Shown: positions 1 through 13,040 of the stretch, one piece after another | Layout: each line of letters starts with the position of its first letter | How positions within the stretch are numbered: position 1 is the stretch's first letter | Source of the DNA: Varanus komodoensis | Lineage: Eukaryota; Chordata; Lepidosauria; Squamata; Varanidae | Length of the DNA: 64,000 nt | Direction: 5' to 3' | Assembly: GCF_004798865.1 (NCBI RefSeq) | Contig: NW_025335641.1 | Location: 11,203,301-11,267,300, forward strand | Translations under genes and position numbers: made by a program | The notes under the pieces: generated by a model | What the model was told of the DNA's origin: nothing | Seen by the model: the letters and a program-made list of their open reading frames with translations, nothing else | The model's database searches: none

Positions 1-1754
1 TAACACAAATTAATGATAGCATTGTAATGCCTCCTGGCAAAAGTAATCTGGATTCCTGTTTGCTAATGGAAACTTTCAGGAAACAAAATTGAGTCATTGA
101 TGTCTCAACAAAATGCTGGCCCATTCTTTAACAGCAGAAGCAAATGGATATGATTATGACAGAGGTCTTTCTGTTGTTTTTTATTTTAACACATATTCTG
201 TTCATACTTATTGAGCGTAGATATGCTAGGTAAACAATGAAATCAAGAAAATTGCATTAAACCAGCTGTACTCAGGAAAATGTTTTAGGGGAACACTTGT
301 ACTTTATCTCGCTTCATTCAGACCCTGTTCTCACATCTCCCTGGCAGTTTTTCTGATTTCAACCCCCTCCTCTTACACTGTCAGTGTCCAATAATGGATA
401 CCATAAGTTGAAGGCTAAACATATGGAGGGCCACATGTTCCCCACCCCTGCTCTAGGGTTTAGATGGCCCTTACACAACACCCCTTCAGGAGTTCCTTTA
501 AACTCCAAGAGGTGAGTTATAAAATGTTTTTACCTACTCTTAAAAACTGTGGTATGCCCCATCCAAAGGGAGAATGGTGTTACTTCCAGAGCAGCTGTTC
601 CTTTGCTGGTTTAGAGGTTTTGGCAACTGCCTCATCTTTTCCTCTGGAGATGGCCCTTAGTATCATCTTGCCTTCAGTTCTCCTGAAATGCAGTTTGTTC
701 AGCTACTTGTTCTAAAAGCAAGACCCAGTGAAAGAATACTACTGATGTAGAATGGGAAATGCATCTGAAGTCTACAAGTTACATTTTTTTCAATTGGTAC
801 AGAATAGGTGTTTCTAATACCAGGCGTTCCTTCTTCCCACAACAGATTAATATTCATGCAATATTGTCATGAAGAAAAGATTGACTGGAAACAGAATGGG
901 CATAACAACACATCAGGAATCCTGGCTTAATAAACAATATATGCAGACTGTGATCTCATGTAGTTTATTCTCTACTACTTTTTTTCCCACTTCTGTGAGC
1001 AGCTAAACAGACCAGACATAGATAGCTTAGCACTACAGCTGAACCTAGTGTTCTAGCTTATTGCAGCCAAGCAAGCCAGATTCATAAGCTAACAACAAAC
1101 ACCGTCTTAAAGCTCAGTCATAATCTTGGCTAGTTTGACATAACCCGTAACCTCTGGCTCAGAGCGTTAAGTTATCCACATCCAGTTTGTTGCACCCTCA
1201 CATAAGCAGGGGAAACAAAGCAGGAATGAATTGTGGTTTAGTAAGCCAAGATTTCTAGCTTATTGTTTTGTCCAAGTACAACCAATGTCTTAAGAATGTA
1301 ATGTGATGTCTGTTATTACGTATAGCCTAGGCTACATAATTAAAAATAATAATAAGCTGGCAATTTTTCCAGAAGAGCAGTCTGAAAATATTTTGAATAA
1401 TAAATGTTAAATAACTTGCAAAGAGGCAAGTCCATAATTTCTACAATGCAAAGAGTGTTGATGTAAGCAATGGGAACATCGTGACCTGTGCTCACATTCC
1501 ACGATAATCTTGAGACCAGCACAAATATTGCTCAGTTGTATCACTGTCTCCACTAGTTTCTTGCCCTCCTTCAGGAGCCTCATTTTGATGCTGGCAACTA
1601 GGAGAAGCAGCAAGGGCAGCGGGGTGGAAGGAGCACCATAATATGGCGTTCGCAATACTTTATGTGTATGAGGCTTGCTGGCGAATACCAGTTTCTGTAC
1701 CTCTGAGCTGTATCAAAGAGCCCCAGATTCTGTTCAGCAGCTAAAAATGTCTCT
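1..1754. other. Intergenic stretch, no gene recognised
   Basis: AT-rich upstream DNA. Bases 415-465 resemble the end of a dispersed MITE (GGAGGGCCACATGTTCCCCA). Bases 1020-1265 contain near-palindromic AAGCTAACAA/TTAGTAAGCC-type motifs that may be another MITE remnant. Short ORFs here have no recognisable family. Confidence 0.5.
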
Positions 1755-1860
1755 GTGTTAGGTTACAATCCTTTACAGATTTGTCTGAGAATAGGTCCCA
1801 TTAAAAACAGTGGGGCTTGCTTCCAATTGGATATCCATAGGATTGTACTGTGTGGCTATA
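1755..1860. repeat. Dispersed palindromic repeat of the CAATCCT...AGGATTG type
   Basis: It opens with TTACAATCCTTTACAG and closes with CATAGGATTGTAC, with GGTCCCATT and GTGGGGCTTGCTTCC between. The same plan recurs at 9130-9215, 9525-9580, 47135-47215 and 62165-62265. It is a common short interspersed palindrome in reptile DNA; its transposon class is not certain to me. Confidence 0.5.
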
Positions 1861-2054
1861 CACCGAGGGTAGGCAAACTTTTCGGGCCATATTTGGTAAT
1901 TTGCAAAACTCTTGTGGACACCGCAAATGGATGAGTGTTGCATAGGCGGGGTGGCAAAGGGCAAATAAGCTGCCCAAAAGAGCAGCTTACTTTGAATACA
2001 AGGAAGAAATGGGGTCTGAACACACTGAAGAACTCCTTTGAATCTACAACAAAC

Positions 2055-2180
2055 AGCAGCCTTTCCCAACCTGGTTGCCCTCATGTTCTGAACCTCAACT
2101 TCCATCCTCTCCAGCCAGCATAGCCAAAACAGTCATCCTAAGCTGTAGTCCAGAACACCTGGTGGTTACCAAAGGATGCT
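2055..2180. mobile_element. MITE-like palindromic repeat (TTTCCCAACCTGGT type)
   Basis: The left part reads TTTCCCAACCTGGTTGCCCT and the right part GTAGTCCAGAACACCTGGTG. The arms are related in inverted orientation around CTCCAGCCAGCATAG. Similar copies occur at 7145, 10515, 12672, 22025 and 24490. These look like non-autonomous hAT-type elements, but ends are too eroded to prove it. Confidence 0.5.
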
Positions 2181-2539
2181 GCAGTGTCCCAGGAAGCAGT
2201 CCCATTGAACTAGCTGGGCCTGACTTCCCAGTTAGCAATTATATACATCTTCAGACATGCACACTAAGCTGAATGGAACCCACTTCATTTCATTCATTAC
2301 ATTTCGATAGTGCTCCATAGCTAAAGCTCTCTAAGTAGTTTACAAAGATTAACACCCCACCCACAAATTCAATATGATAAAATATATTTATAATATGGTT
2401 GTATAGTTTGCCATGCAAAAATAAAAACAAGTTTAAGCAACAAAGACCTCAGGACCTGTTAAATGCTTTGTATATGTTGCCACATGTCTGGGAACCTTAA
2501 CCTTTAAAAAGATGGTACTGAGAAGATGACCATGTTGTT

Positions 2540-2800
2540 ACCAAGCAGATGTCACCAGAGAGAGCATTCCATGACTGGGGAACCAGTTCTCATCTTCCAA
2601 ACATCTCTCAGAGAAGGCAATCAGATGTTGATCACAGTGTGCATACCAAAAGAGGCACTGCATCAGGAATTGTGGTCCTGAGCTGTGAGGGAATTTGGAG
2701 GTCAAAGCCAATACCTTGAACTGAGCTTTGAAATTCCATCCAGGCAGCCAATGCAAGAAGGCCAAAACTGGTGCTACATGTTCCAGTTTCCTGGTTCCTG
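2540..2800 (-). mobile_element. Old L2-clade LINE fragment
   Basis: On the + strand, GAGAGCATTCCATGACTGGG and ACCTTGAACTGAGCTTTG, in that order, match the antisense of the better-preserved element at 47305-48998 (GCGCATTCCACAGATGGGG; ACCTTGAATTGAGCCCAG). Divergence is high, so this is an old copy. The long ORFs over 2538-3123 on both strands are by-products of it. Confidence 0.5.
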
Positions 2801-3129
2801 CTATCAGTTCCTGTTGTTCTGTATGGCTGTGGTATATGTATAAATGTGTGCCACATAACACAGCCATGTTGGACAGTGCCATAGAGAAGTGTCTTACACA
2901 TGGCTCAAAGAGTATAACATTGGTCCAAGGCTGGAAACAAACAGAAACTTTGAAGAGGGGTAAAAATGGATTGAGAGAAGCTACGCTTACCATGGAGTTC
3001 ACCCATAATTCCTTTGTCCCCCAGATCAAGCAGATTTTGCAAACTTATGAAACACAAAACCCTGCAAAACCTGTTGCTTTCCTAGGGGCAAAAGTGGCAG
3101 AGCATATGCACAATGGACAATAATCTCTC

Positions 3130-6100
3130 TTTCAAACTGCCTTGAATGCTGCTGCTGGTGATGCTGGGGCGACAGCTGCCTGTAGCCTAAACGTACTGTG
3201 GATATAGCAGAGTTCAGGCCTTCTCCCGAAGCGACTTCACTGGCATGCAGTTGCTGATCAGATATCAGAAGATCAGAATGTTGGTATGCAAATGTTTTTG
3301 GTTTGTTTCAAAGGTGAAAATGTAGACAAACTGACATGGAAACTAATCTTCATTTCATTTGCATTCCTTAGTGATGCAAGAACTGGGGAGCAGGCACTGC
3401 ACAAAATACTTTTATCAAGGGACATACTTCACCCAGCATTCAGTCTGTTTTATGGAATTCAGTAGGTTGAGGAAAAGAATAGAACCTCTGGATGTTTGGG
3501 GTTATGTCTTTGCACCTGGGTAACTTTAGAAACCTAAACTGGGTTTCTTATACTTACTTAAGGATATATGCAAATCAGATAGTAATACTGAAAGGTTAAT
3601 AACAAGGGTAATTGCTTCTTTTTCCCTGTTCCTGACTTCTAGAAGATCCAATGCAATAACCACAGGTTAACATACAAAACAGAACAAAAACAAAACAAAA
3701 GCACAGACTGTTGAGACATCTTAAAAGACTAACACAATCCCATGTGATTTGCCTTTTTTATTTTTTTAGAAAGTAGTTCAGATTTATAATTTATATTGGG
3801 AAAATTGCTTGTGTTCATTAGGCACTTAAACACAGACAAAGGTATTTAAAAACTGACCTGCTTTCCAATAGCTTGGATCCTTTCTTGTTCACATTTTACA
3901 AGCTAAGGAATAACACCTAGATTTTACTTTTATATACATTTTCTAATGAGCCAAACTAGCCAGGGACTTTCAGAAGTTATTCCTTAGGAAGATTTGGTTT
4001 GTTTGTTTCTTATTCCAAGGCAGTCATATTCTTCCCATGGCAGGTTTCCTGAACCTTTTAACATTTCCAAGACATGTCAAAAATCTACTTGAAAACAATT
4101 TCATTAGCCTGTGTGTCTTTATGCAGGGAAAAGCAACACCTGCTGCATTTCTGTTTCATGCAACTGTTAAAAGACGGGTGCTGTGAAAAAAGGGACAGTT
4201 CTAAGCTATTTTAATCTGCTTTAACTTTGTTTTTTGTAGCCAGAAGCCATTAAAACAGATGCTCTGTAGGTCACTGATTCCTTCCAAATAGTAACTGTTG
4301 GTTCCAGATGACTTCCAGGCTTCCTCTTTCAATAGCTGAGAGCAACTGCCCTGAGTCTCCAAGCAACTGTGGTCTGCAGCCCTGAAGAAGGCTTCCATAT
4401 TCTTTTTTATCATGGTTCCAGTCCTGCACACAGTTAAGCTGCCTAATACCATTCAGGTCAATGGGAATTAAATAACCTTTCTGTGTGGATTGTAGACTAA
4501 ATTTCTACTATTTGCTTTAACTTTGTTGGTATATTCTCAGATCACTTTCTTTGCAATGGCCCAAGACTCTACTCAAGTAGGTAATGTAATTAGGTAAGTT
4601 AGACTAACTTTAAAAAAAACACTGGAATTCTGTGTATGGGAATGATGGCTGGAGTCCAGGACCCTGCTTTCTACCCCAGCCTCCAATAAACTCCCCTTTT
4701 GCATTTCGACATTTGGTTGCATTGTTTTAAAAAAATTCTCACTAAATTCATCCTCACATGAAAGACCACATTGTTACAAATCTGCTTGTGCATTTAGAAT
4801 TTTTAAAAGGTTTTAAGTCGCTCTGTTTTGTGATGGAAAATTCAAAGCATTTTCTTGTTTTCATTTTCCTAGGTCTAAGCAGAAGGGAAGAGAAACTCCT
4901 CAAACAGCTGGACAGTCTATGGTGTGCCAGGAAGTCCATGCTGACTGGTGGCAACCTATCACGAATTCTTTTCCCAGGAAACCCACCAGGAGGAAAATTC
5001 ATTCTCTCCCACCCTGTTTCATAACAGCACATAACAAATCTATAAAATGTGGGCCTTTTGCTGTTTTACACAGTTCGGATGTTTGTCATTCTTAGCTTCT
5101 CAGCAGAGCTCCTGTTCCCCTGCAAATTCAGCAGCTACTTTCAGAATGACATATAAGACACTCAAAATATACTTTACATTTATCATAGAAACTTTGTCAC
5201 AATGTGTCCACCTTGCCAGACACGGAATATTAACATGCTGGTCTGCTCCTTAGTTACCATTCCGTTTGTGCATGTTCCAGCACAATATTGAGCCCTCACA
5301 AAGAATTTGAGATTGCGTGCCAAACAAAATAGTTGAGATTGGCATAAAAAACAAGTCTTCTTACTGCGTGTTTTGTCCTGACCTCCTGCACCCTTCTCCC
5401 GAGAACCAGTTTTGTTTGGTTTTTTGTCTTTTGTATTAAAGGGGGAAAATGGAGGAAGGAGGGGGAGGAGTCGCCTTTTGGCTTGTCCCGCTTTCATAGA
5501 TTGATGTTCACTCCAGCACAGTGCAGGTGCAGGGAAAGTACAGAGCCTCCAAAAATAATAAAAATTAAGGTATGCAACCTGGAGCAGCCGAGTTGGGAAA
5601 TTGGCTTGTCTTGTTGTTTTTATGCCCTTTGCCTTTTATTTTTGATTAAATGATCCTGGCCATACGCTTCAGCAACAACTGTACACAGCCCAGACGAGAA
5701 AGGAATTCCTCCCGCACAAGCTCCAGTGAAATAGTAACAGCAGTGCAAGAGAGTTGTACATCTGTTCATGTCAACAGTCCTGTGCAAGAGACCTTTCCAG
5801 TGGACTGTGGCCATTTCTCTTCTGCTTGCCGTAACACTACAAAATGAGGATGCTGCTGTTGAATGCCCTATGTGCAAGTAAAATATTTAACATTTTCTGC
5901 AAAGGGAGCCCAGTTTCTAGATGGAGTCTGGAATTCCTTATCAGTTTGGTGGAATGTAAAAACATAGGCGCTTTCATATTTTAAAAATGTGTGTGAAACA
6001 AACTGGGATGCCTGTGTAAGGAATGCCTGCATATGGACACAATTCTCATTAATTAGGATGCTATAAGATTGCACTCCACTGCTATAAGATTGCATGTAAT

Positions 6101-6130
6101 GGATGTAACTTCATTATTCAGAAATAAATA
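3130..6130. other. Intergenic stretch, no gene recognised
   Basis: No exon, RNA gene or clear transposon was recognised. Overlapping antisense ORFs at 4754-5032 do not resemble a known protein. A conserved non-coding element could be hidden here, but single-sequence reading cannot show it. Confidence 0.4.
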
Positions 6131-6136
6131 TTAAGA

Positions 6137-6860
6137 AAAGCCACGCAGGATAAGACCAAATGTCCATCCAGTTCAGCACCCTGTTTCTCATACAGGCCAA
6201 GCAAATGCTGCTCTGGGAAGCTCTCAAGCCACACAGGAGGGCAACGGCCCTCTCCTGTTTAATTCCCAGGCTGCCGCTTCAGTGGCATACTGCATGGATG
6301 CAGGATCTTAGGTCCAGAGCCAAATCCAGCCTTCCTGAAATCCCAATCAAGCCCTCCAGAGTTTCCCAGATGGCCCCTGACCACCAATCATTGGCTGTTG
6401 TCCCAATTTTGTGCAATGTTCCCCACCCCTTCTGAAAAGCACAAATGTATTTCTAAGGCTCAGTTATTGGTAGTAACACTTGCAAACTGAAACATGCTGG
6501 TATTTTGGTGGTGGCCCTTTCACCTTCAAGTCTATTCATGACTGGGAAGCAGCCTTGGAGAGCTTCTCCAAAATGGGATCCAGCCCTTGGGCTGGAAGTT
6601 CATCACCCTCAGCACACTGACATTGGAACCAGGAGCTCCACACTATTACCATATGAAGTGGTGATGGATGGACTCTTCCAAATCCATTCTAAAAGCATCT
6701 GTTTTAATGGCCTCCATGATCGCTTGTGGCAGTACATTATATACACCAGTTATGCACTTTGTGAAGTACTTTCACAGAAATTCAAATGGTCCATAAAGAC
6801 CCTCTTGTTATATACTACTTTCCCCAAAACTTTGCGTTTCAAAATGAGAAGTCTAGAAAT
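6137..6860 (-). mobile_element. CR1-type LINE, 3' end (3' UTR plus decayed end of ORF2)
   Basis: Read on the - strand, the 3' tail corresponds to + bases AGGATAAGACCAAATGTCCA at 6149, followed by the 3' UTR and then, around 6700-6785, the antisense of a reverse-transcriptase C-terminus of the form FTKC...VYNVLPQAIMEA. The same order (tail, UTR, C-terminal coding) occurs at 51270-52150. It is 5' truncated and heavily diverged. Confidence 0.65.
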
Positions 6861-7144
6861 GTATTAAAACAACTGAGCTATTATTATTTGGGGAATCATG
6901 AACAGGAAGCTAAAACAGTTCCCATGAAACTTTACATACCCCAAACTGAATGAGAACTTCCTCTTTATTTTGTACATTGCATGTCTGAGCTGTGGAACAA
7001 ATTGCTAACAAAATAGTGTGTTATAGGGATAGCTGAAATTGCAAAAAGAACTAGACAAATTCATGAAAGGAAATATGAATAACTGTTGATTAGGAAGCTC
7101 AAAAGACCAGTCCCAGTCCTTGGTCCTCAGTAAAGGCTGAACTT

Positions 7145-7235
7145 GAATGGTACATAACAGCTTTCCCCAACCTGGTATTTTCCAAATGTGTTAGACTACA
7201 ACTCCCATCTTTCCCAGCCAGGGGCTGACTGAGAA
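7145..7235. mobile_element. MITE-like repeat fragment (TTTCCCCAACCTGG type)
   Basis: Carries CTTTCCCCAACCTGGTATTT and GACTACAACTCCCATCTTTC, the two hallmark blocks of the family also seen at 2055 and 10515. Only one arm is clear. Confidence 0.45.
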
Positions 7236-8089
7236 AGAAGAAAACCTGCCACACCTCTTTCTTCCCAGCACTGCCTACCACATAAATGTACTGCAGATTA
7301 CCCTGCTCTGCTTTGCATCATTGGCGGGAGAAACAGAAATGGTGATAATGTCACATCGCACCTTGCATTATGGTAGATTTATAAGGAACAGAGGACAATG
7401 AAACACAGTGGCAACAGCTTCATATCCATTATGATGTCCACGCTACTGAAAGCAGCAAATGGATATCTGGAAACTGAAGAGGTTCTGGCATTTCTGTAGA
7501 GATTTGGTAAATTCCTATTAGCTCCACCTTGAAATATCTCAAATGCCAACTGCTACTCCTTGTGTCATTTTTGTTTCTCTTTCTAACCTTCTGTTTACTT
7601 AAATGTCCCAACTGCAAGGTTTGCATAAAGCTCCTTGCATACTGAGGTATGCACATGGTCAAAAACAGAATATTTATCAAATCCAGCACGGGTGTTACCA
7701 CATGCTTGTGTCTCCAGAAACAAATCCTGCTTAACTTTTCCTCCAATATTTTGAGAGCCATGTTATATTTCACTGACATCTTCACATGCATTTCCCTATG
7801 GACTCAAAAGAACAAAGTTTCAATTTTTGTTCAGTCATAATGCTCACTCACTGGGAATTCACTATAACCTTTTCTCCACATGCCTGTTAAGTTAAAAATG
7901 CTATGAAATTTTATTATGCCCTAGGATATGAGGAGAAAAAAACCCACTCTCAAATTGCCTTTGCGGGTAAACTCAAGCAGGACAAGTTGTGATTGTTCTG
8001 CTTCAAATCACAATTAATTTAAGACACCTTTATTTCAATGCTCCAAGAGGGGAAGAAGGAAGGAGCGGTGCAAGTGTGGGCTATATGGA

Positions 8090-8185
8090 CAATAGAATCA
8101 TAGTAGAATAGTAGGCGTGGAATGGGCCACGAAGGTCATTGGCTCCAACTCCCTGCTGTTGCATCTGAGCATCTGAACTAGGCCA
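8090..8185 (-). mobile_element. CR1 LINE 3'-end fragment
   Basis: The + strand reads AATAGAATCATAGTAGAATA, then GGCCACGAAGGTCATTGG and CTCCAACTCCCTGC. This is the antisense of the classic CR1 3' end with its ATTCTATG-type tail repeat. About 90 bp remain. Confidence 0.7.
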
Positions 8186-8326
8186 CCGTCTCTTAGGAAC
8201 ATACATGTAGTTGCCCATTTCCATAGTGATCTGGCAACTTCCTTTTTTTTCCTACCACTTTTTAAAATGCCTTGTCCAGCGTCTACTTTGTTACTTGTTT
8301 GAAAAAAAAAAAAAGAATTAAAAGTA

Positions 8327-8716
8327 CAGACAGTCACAAGATTATGAACAAGTTCTGTTCCTAAGAAAAAAGAAATTCGTCTTTAAGCTGAATTGATACG
8401 TCAGATCACATTTAGTTGGCCCTCCACATTCATAAGGCTAAGGTGTGCAGGACCTCCCTGAAAGTGGAAAGCCCACAAATATTTCTAGGATCCCCCAGCC
8501 AAACTCACCAGTGCCTCCTCTTTACAGCAAGGAAATGCCAGAGAGATTCCCCTTTCTAGATGGACAGGGCTGGAAGGCATGCTTTGGAGGCCTCCCACTC
8601 TCTATGGTAATGATGATTTTTGCAGTAGTTTTTTAAACATTTATGAGCTTTAGTGCAGTTTTTTTATAAGTACAGGTTGTTCGTAACTTGGGTGTACATA
8701 ACTCGGGGACTGCCTA
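8327..8716 (+). mobile_element. Non-autonomous Tigger/pogo-like DNA transposon
   Basis: The left end CAGACAGTCACAAGATTATG follows a TA at 8325-8326. The right end ACTCGGGGACTGCCTA is its diverged inverted repeat. Internal blocks (GGCCCTCCACATTCATAAGG; CACCAGTGCCTCCTCTTTAC) recur in opposite orientation at 27083-27535 and in the same orientation at 36412-36760. It has no transposase ORF. TA flanks and the CAGGCAGTCCCC-like ends suggest TcMar-Tigger; the family name is inferred. Confidence 0.65.
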
Positions 8717-9129
8717 AATGATAAAATAATTGATGGACCAGTTGAAGAATGGGTTTTTTTTCTGCTACTTGTGTTGTGGTCAGATGAAAAGTGGTATTAC
8801 TTGAGCTAAGTGTACTATCCAAGACCCAGCTACTATACCATGCCATTTTGATTGATCTGGAACTCTGAATAAAAAATTAACTTTGCAGCTCACTGATTAG
8901 GGAAAACCAATATGGAATAGAGAGGGATGAGAAATCAAATGCTGCTAAAATGGCTGAAGAACAAGCTATTGAGCTGTGTGTGATCTTGCTGTGCAAACTC
9001 ATTGTCACAAGGATGCAGGAACTGGCAATATTCCATATCCATACATGGATATGTATGGGTGAACCAAGAAATAATAATGACCACTATCCAGAAATGCCAA
9101 AACATTAACATAAAATGGTGCAACAGCTC

Positions 9130-9215
9130 TGTGCTCTTATGTATTCCTACTTGGAAGTAAGCTCTATTGAACACAATGTATTTACTGCTGAGTAAACATG
9201 AACGGGATTGATTCC
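9130..9215. repeat. Dispersed palindromic repeat (AGTAAGC...GCTGAGTAAAC type)
   Basis: Contains TTGGAAGTAAGCTCTATTGA and ACTGCTGAGTAAACATGAAC, ending GGGATTG. It belongs to the same family as 1755-1860. A second partial copy at 9525-9580 reads GGGCTTACTCATAAGG...GCATAGGATTGCAATC. Confidence 0.5.
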
Positions 9216-9434
9216 TTACCTTTCTTTCCATGAAGATCCTTGTTGCAAAATGTTACTATTCGTATTAGCAGAATAAAATATGCAAAAGAGCTGATAGAAG
9301 GCAAATCCTGAACCTACAGAATAGATCTATGTCACAGAAATGTTAGCTTTTCTTGGCCCCTAAAGTAGATTTTCTTGTCATGTAGCAGTGCAGGACAATA
9401 AGAAATGTAACTTAAACAAATAGTGCTGCTATTG

Positions 9435-9525
9435 TCCCCCCCCCTCACCCCACCTTGCTCTCTTGCTCACATGCTTGTGAGTGCTTTCTCTCTCGCTCGC
9501 TCGCTCTGTCACACACACACACAGG
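9435..9525. repeat. Simple-sequence tract: poly-C, TCTCGC and CA repeats
   Basis: A C-rich run near 9438 is followed by a CTCT/TCGC pyrimidine tract from 9487 and a short (CA)n run to about 9524. Confidence 0.85.
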
Positions 9526-10514
9526 ATGATAACAGGGCTTACTCATAAGGAAGTGTGCATAGGATTGCAATCTGAACAATTTACAATGACAGACTTTGAC
9601 CTGTTATTTTTTATTAGGAAAACCTAACTAAAATCACCAGGTGATCAAGAAGGTATTGATGAGTTCACTTCCTTTGGAACCTTCAACTAGTTTCCCATCT
9701 TTTTTCATGACTATAAAACAGGTTACTGTGCCATTGTAGGTTGCCCTATTCCTTACAATCACACTAAATTATTACCATTTGTTTACTCTGACTTAATTTG
9801 AGTATCTGAGAGGCTGAGTCACCTGACAGTCAAATCCCTTTGAACCATTCTGCATTGTGTGTCTTATTTATTATTCCCCTACGTTTAGTATCAGTAGACG
9901 TGATAGCTTGCAATCCTGCTATGGATTTATACATTTACATAAGCCTTAATTTAGGCAAAGAATTACAAGAGTTACAAAAAGAAAATGTGGTTAAACTATG
10001 GTTAAAATAAGCTCAAAGATTTGTTACTAAGGATTCAAAAATGAGTGTCTTTTAAATCAGTATCTATAGACAGAATCACAGTGTAACCTGTATTTGCATA
10101 TTTCATTAAATTCTAATGTGTACAAATAGAAGACTAATGCTTTTGTTCACAACACTGGAAATATAGCCTAAAGCTACGATGGCTTATTTTGAAAGTTGAA
10201 CTTTGTTTTAACTTCCTGATTTTCAAGACTGCAAAATACTGCAATTTTGTGGAATTTACATGCAGCTCAGCTAGCAATGATACAACCCTTTTGTTTGTTA
10301 AAGGACAAAGTCTGGGGTTATCCTTGACCTTGAGGGAAAAATTAATAAGTGTCATGGTTTTGCAATGTTTTTCTTCACGAGCAATGGCCCATATTGTTTG
10401 AAATTAGGGGTAAAGCAAATAACTACAGGATGTGAACACTTATTTCAGTCATGCCAATTTCCACAAAAGGCCCTTGCTATTACAAGCAGATGAAACTTTC
10501 TTGGAGGTTTTTCC

Positions 10515-10660
10515 CACTAAGATCCATTGATGGCAACTTGTGATCTTCCAGAAGTTTTAGATTGCATCTCCCATCATCCTTCCCCAGTGGCTATACTGCT
10601 GAGTGCTGAAGGGAGTTGTAGTTCAAAACAACAGGAGATCTATAAATTGCCCACTGAGCT
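10515..10660. mobile_element. MITE-like palindromic repeat
   Basis: Two inverted arms carry TGCATCTCCCATCATCC and GAAGGGAGTTGTAGTTCAAA around the centre CCCCAGTGGCTATACTGCTG. The TTCCAGAAG and GGAGATCTATAAATTGCCC outer blocks are also roughly inverted. Same family as 2055 and 12672; autonomous partner not present. Confidence 0.55.
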
Positions 10661-12671
10661 GTAAGCCTGCACATTTTAGAAGCAAGTATAAGCTTCCTCT
10701 TTGATCTCCAGCTTACTATTCACTTTGCTACATCTCCAACAGCAGAAAGCCAGTTGTGCACCAGTTATGTTCCATATATAATAATTGAATGTTTTATACT
10801 GTTAACTGTTATTTTTAAAAAATGGTGGTGAAGTTCTTCAATTCAGCAGAAAAATCTACAGTGGGAGGGCAGTCCTTTTCTTGCTCCTACTGTTAAACAA
10901 ATAGGAGTCAGGAATCCTTAAAGATCTACTGCAAATCATCCAGAGATCTACTTGCAGAACCAGATCTACGTTCTACCCACTGCCACAATAGCAGGAGGAC
11001 AGAATAAATGAGATAAAGAATATGAGCTGAGTTCAACTTCACATGGGTTTTGAGTGTGTGCCCTGAGGTACGAAGTTTCCCTGTACCACTGCATGATTTG
11101 GAGGGTGCCACAGTCTTTAACTGTGGAAAAACTCAGTGTGCAGGCATCTGAAAGTGCATCCTACACTTCAGTTTATCCCTGTTGAACACCGCATGCTGCT
11201 TGTGAATGTGTGGGCTTCCTGCTGAAAGACTAAGAGCAGCCAAACATTAACGGTTCAATCTTACACTTGCCTGTGTATAAAATTCTCTGTGCGTAGGCAC
11301 CAATGCACATGTGATTGAGGTAACATGCTGTGTCTCTGCTGTATGTATATGATTTTTACAACGTATTTTAAAGTTTTAATCTGTGTAAACTGCCCAGAGA
11401 GCTTTAGGTATTGAGCAGTAGAGAAACAAAGGAAAGAGGATGGAGGCTACAAACCAGTACTGTACAGGAGTGATAGTGTTGGAGAGCAACTATAAAGTGC
11501 CATGTATATTGATGGATTAATAATAAATAATGATGGTTTAATGTATCCCATTATGCTGTGTAACAGGACTGAGAGCCACTTTCAGCCTGAGGGATAAATT
11601 TCACCTCAGGGAAGATTTCAGAGGCTTTCCAGTGAGCAGGCAGGGCCAAAGACAAAATATTCTTAAGGGGGATGGGTCTAAAATGCTATAAATAGCCACA
11701 TATATCAATTTAAAATTCTTACTGTCAATAACTAAGCTTTAGAAGAGGCTTTTCAACCTTTTCCAATATGGAGAAATATCTGCACAGAAGTCAGGAAACC
11801 ATCAAGTCACTGGTGTTTGTGGGGGCAGGGGAGAAGACACTGGGCTATGAGAAGGGAGTGTGGCCATCTGGGGAAACCCAAGGGACAGAATGGAGCCCCA
11901 GGGAGGTCAGGTCGGAGTTCTATACTCCTGCTGTAGAACAGCTCTTATTTTTCATTAAGAAAGATCCTAGACAGCAGCTTTTGGGGCTCTTCAGCGTTTT
12001 TGACAACTTGTGCCTCTAATACCTCTTGGACAGATAAAGACAGTTAAATTTTCAACTAGTTTTGCTTATTTAGAGCAAAACTAACTATGGAGAAATCCTT
12101 CCCATCCAACCACCACTGATGCATGACCAGTGTAGCTAGCAATGCTGATAACAGCCCCCAAAGTACAAACACGCCTTTTACTGTTGTTAAACAGACCCGC
12201 TATTCACTGCTTAGGTGGTCGGCCTATCCCAACCTTTGACCTTTAAGCACAAGTCCCTTCCATTCAACTCAAACTACTCCTCTCCATGCTTTGGCCCTCC
12301 ATCACTGACTTGTGCCTCCACGTTGCTATAAATGCACTTGTGTTTCACTGACATCTTTAGAGCAAGCAGTCCAATTCAGACATGGCTGGATGCTAGCAAC
12401 AATCATCCAGCCGACAAAAAGAACCCAGCTGCGACTACACTCTTGATCATCAAACAAAACATAACCAGGCATGGCTTTAATTAAAGCTTGTTGAGTGAAT
12501 CACATTATTCACAGCAAACGCAAGAAAAAGGAAATGAAAGGATGAAAAATCTATTAGAGGAAGATTCCAAGCAGAAACAAAAGTGTCCATTTGAGCCTAT
12601 GGCAGCTTTCACCTCCTGTCTACGAGCAAGACTGACATTTTGCTAGGGAGCCATATCAAATTGTCTTATGC

Positions 12672-12810
12672 CAGCCTTTGTCAACATGGTACTTGTCTGA
12701 TGTTTAAGACTCTAACCCCCATCATACCCAAATATGGCCAATAGTCAGGGATGATGGAAGATGGAATACAACACATTTGGACCACATACTATTTGGGAAG
12801 GCTGACTGAT
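12672..12810. mobile_element. MITE-like palindromic repeat
   Basis: Left arm GCCAGCCTTTGTCAACATGG and right arm ACTATTTGGGAAGGCTGA are inverted relatives, with AACCCCCATCATACCC and GGGATGATGGAAG as the inner arms. It ends only about 60 bp before the Tigger-like element that starts at 12868. Confidence 0.55.
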
Positions 12811-13040
12811 GCAGCAGAATTGAAGAATTATTCTGCTTCTAGCATACTAATAATAAAGAATAGCAAACAGGTGGTCCCTGGGTTACAGACAAGTTCTGTT
12901 TCTGACAACATCCTTAAGTCAAATTTGTATGTAAGTCAGATCACATGGTTAAGCCAAATGCTTGTCTTAATATACAAATATATTTTACCTTTCTTTGCAT
13001 AGAAAATACTTAAGAAATTTCTATATTCACTAAAACATCT

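Larger units (their letters stand above)
8720..12670. other. Intergenic stretch with old repeats, no gene recognised
   Basis: Apart from the palindromic, simple-sequence and MITE-like repeats listed separately, I see only a possible LINE/SINE 3' tail near 11365-11430 (AAACTGCCCAGAGAGCTTTA). ORFs such as 11768-12019 do not match a known family. Confidence 0.4.

Noticed and set aside
2538-3123. Opposed ORFs of 163 (-) and 131 (+) codons as genes
   Set aside because: The region matches the antisense of L2-clade LINE sequence and no host family is recognisable.
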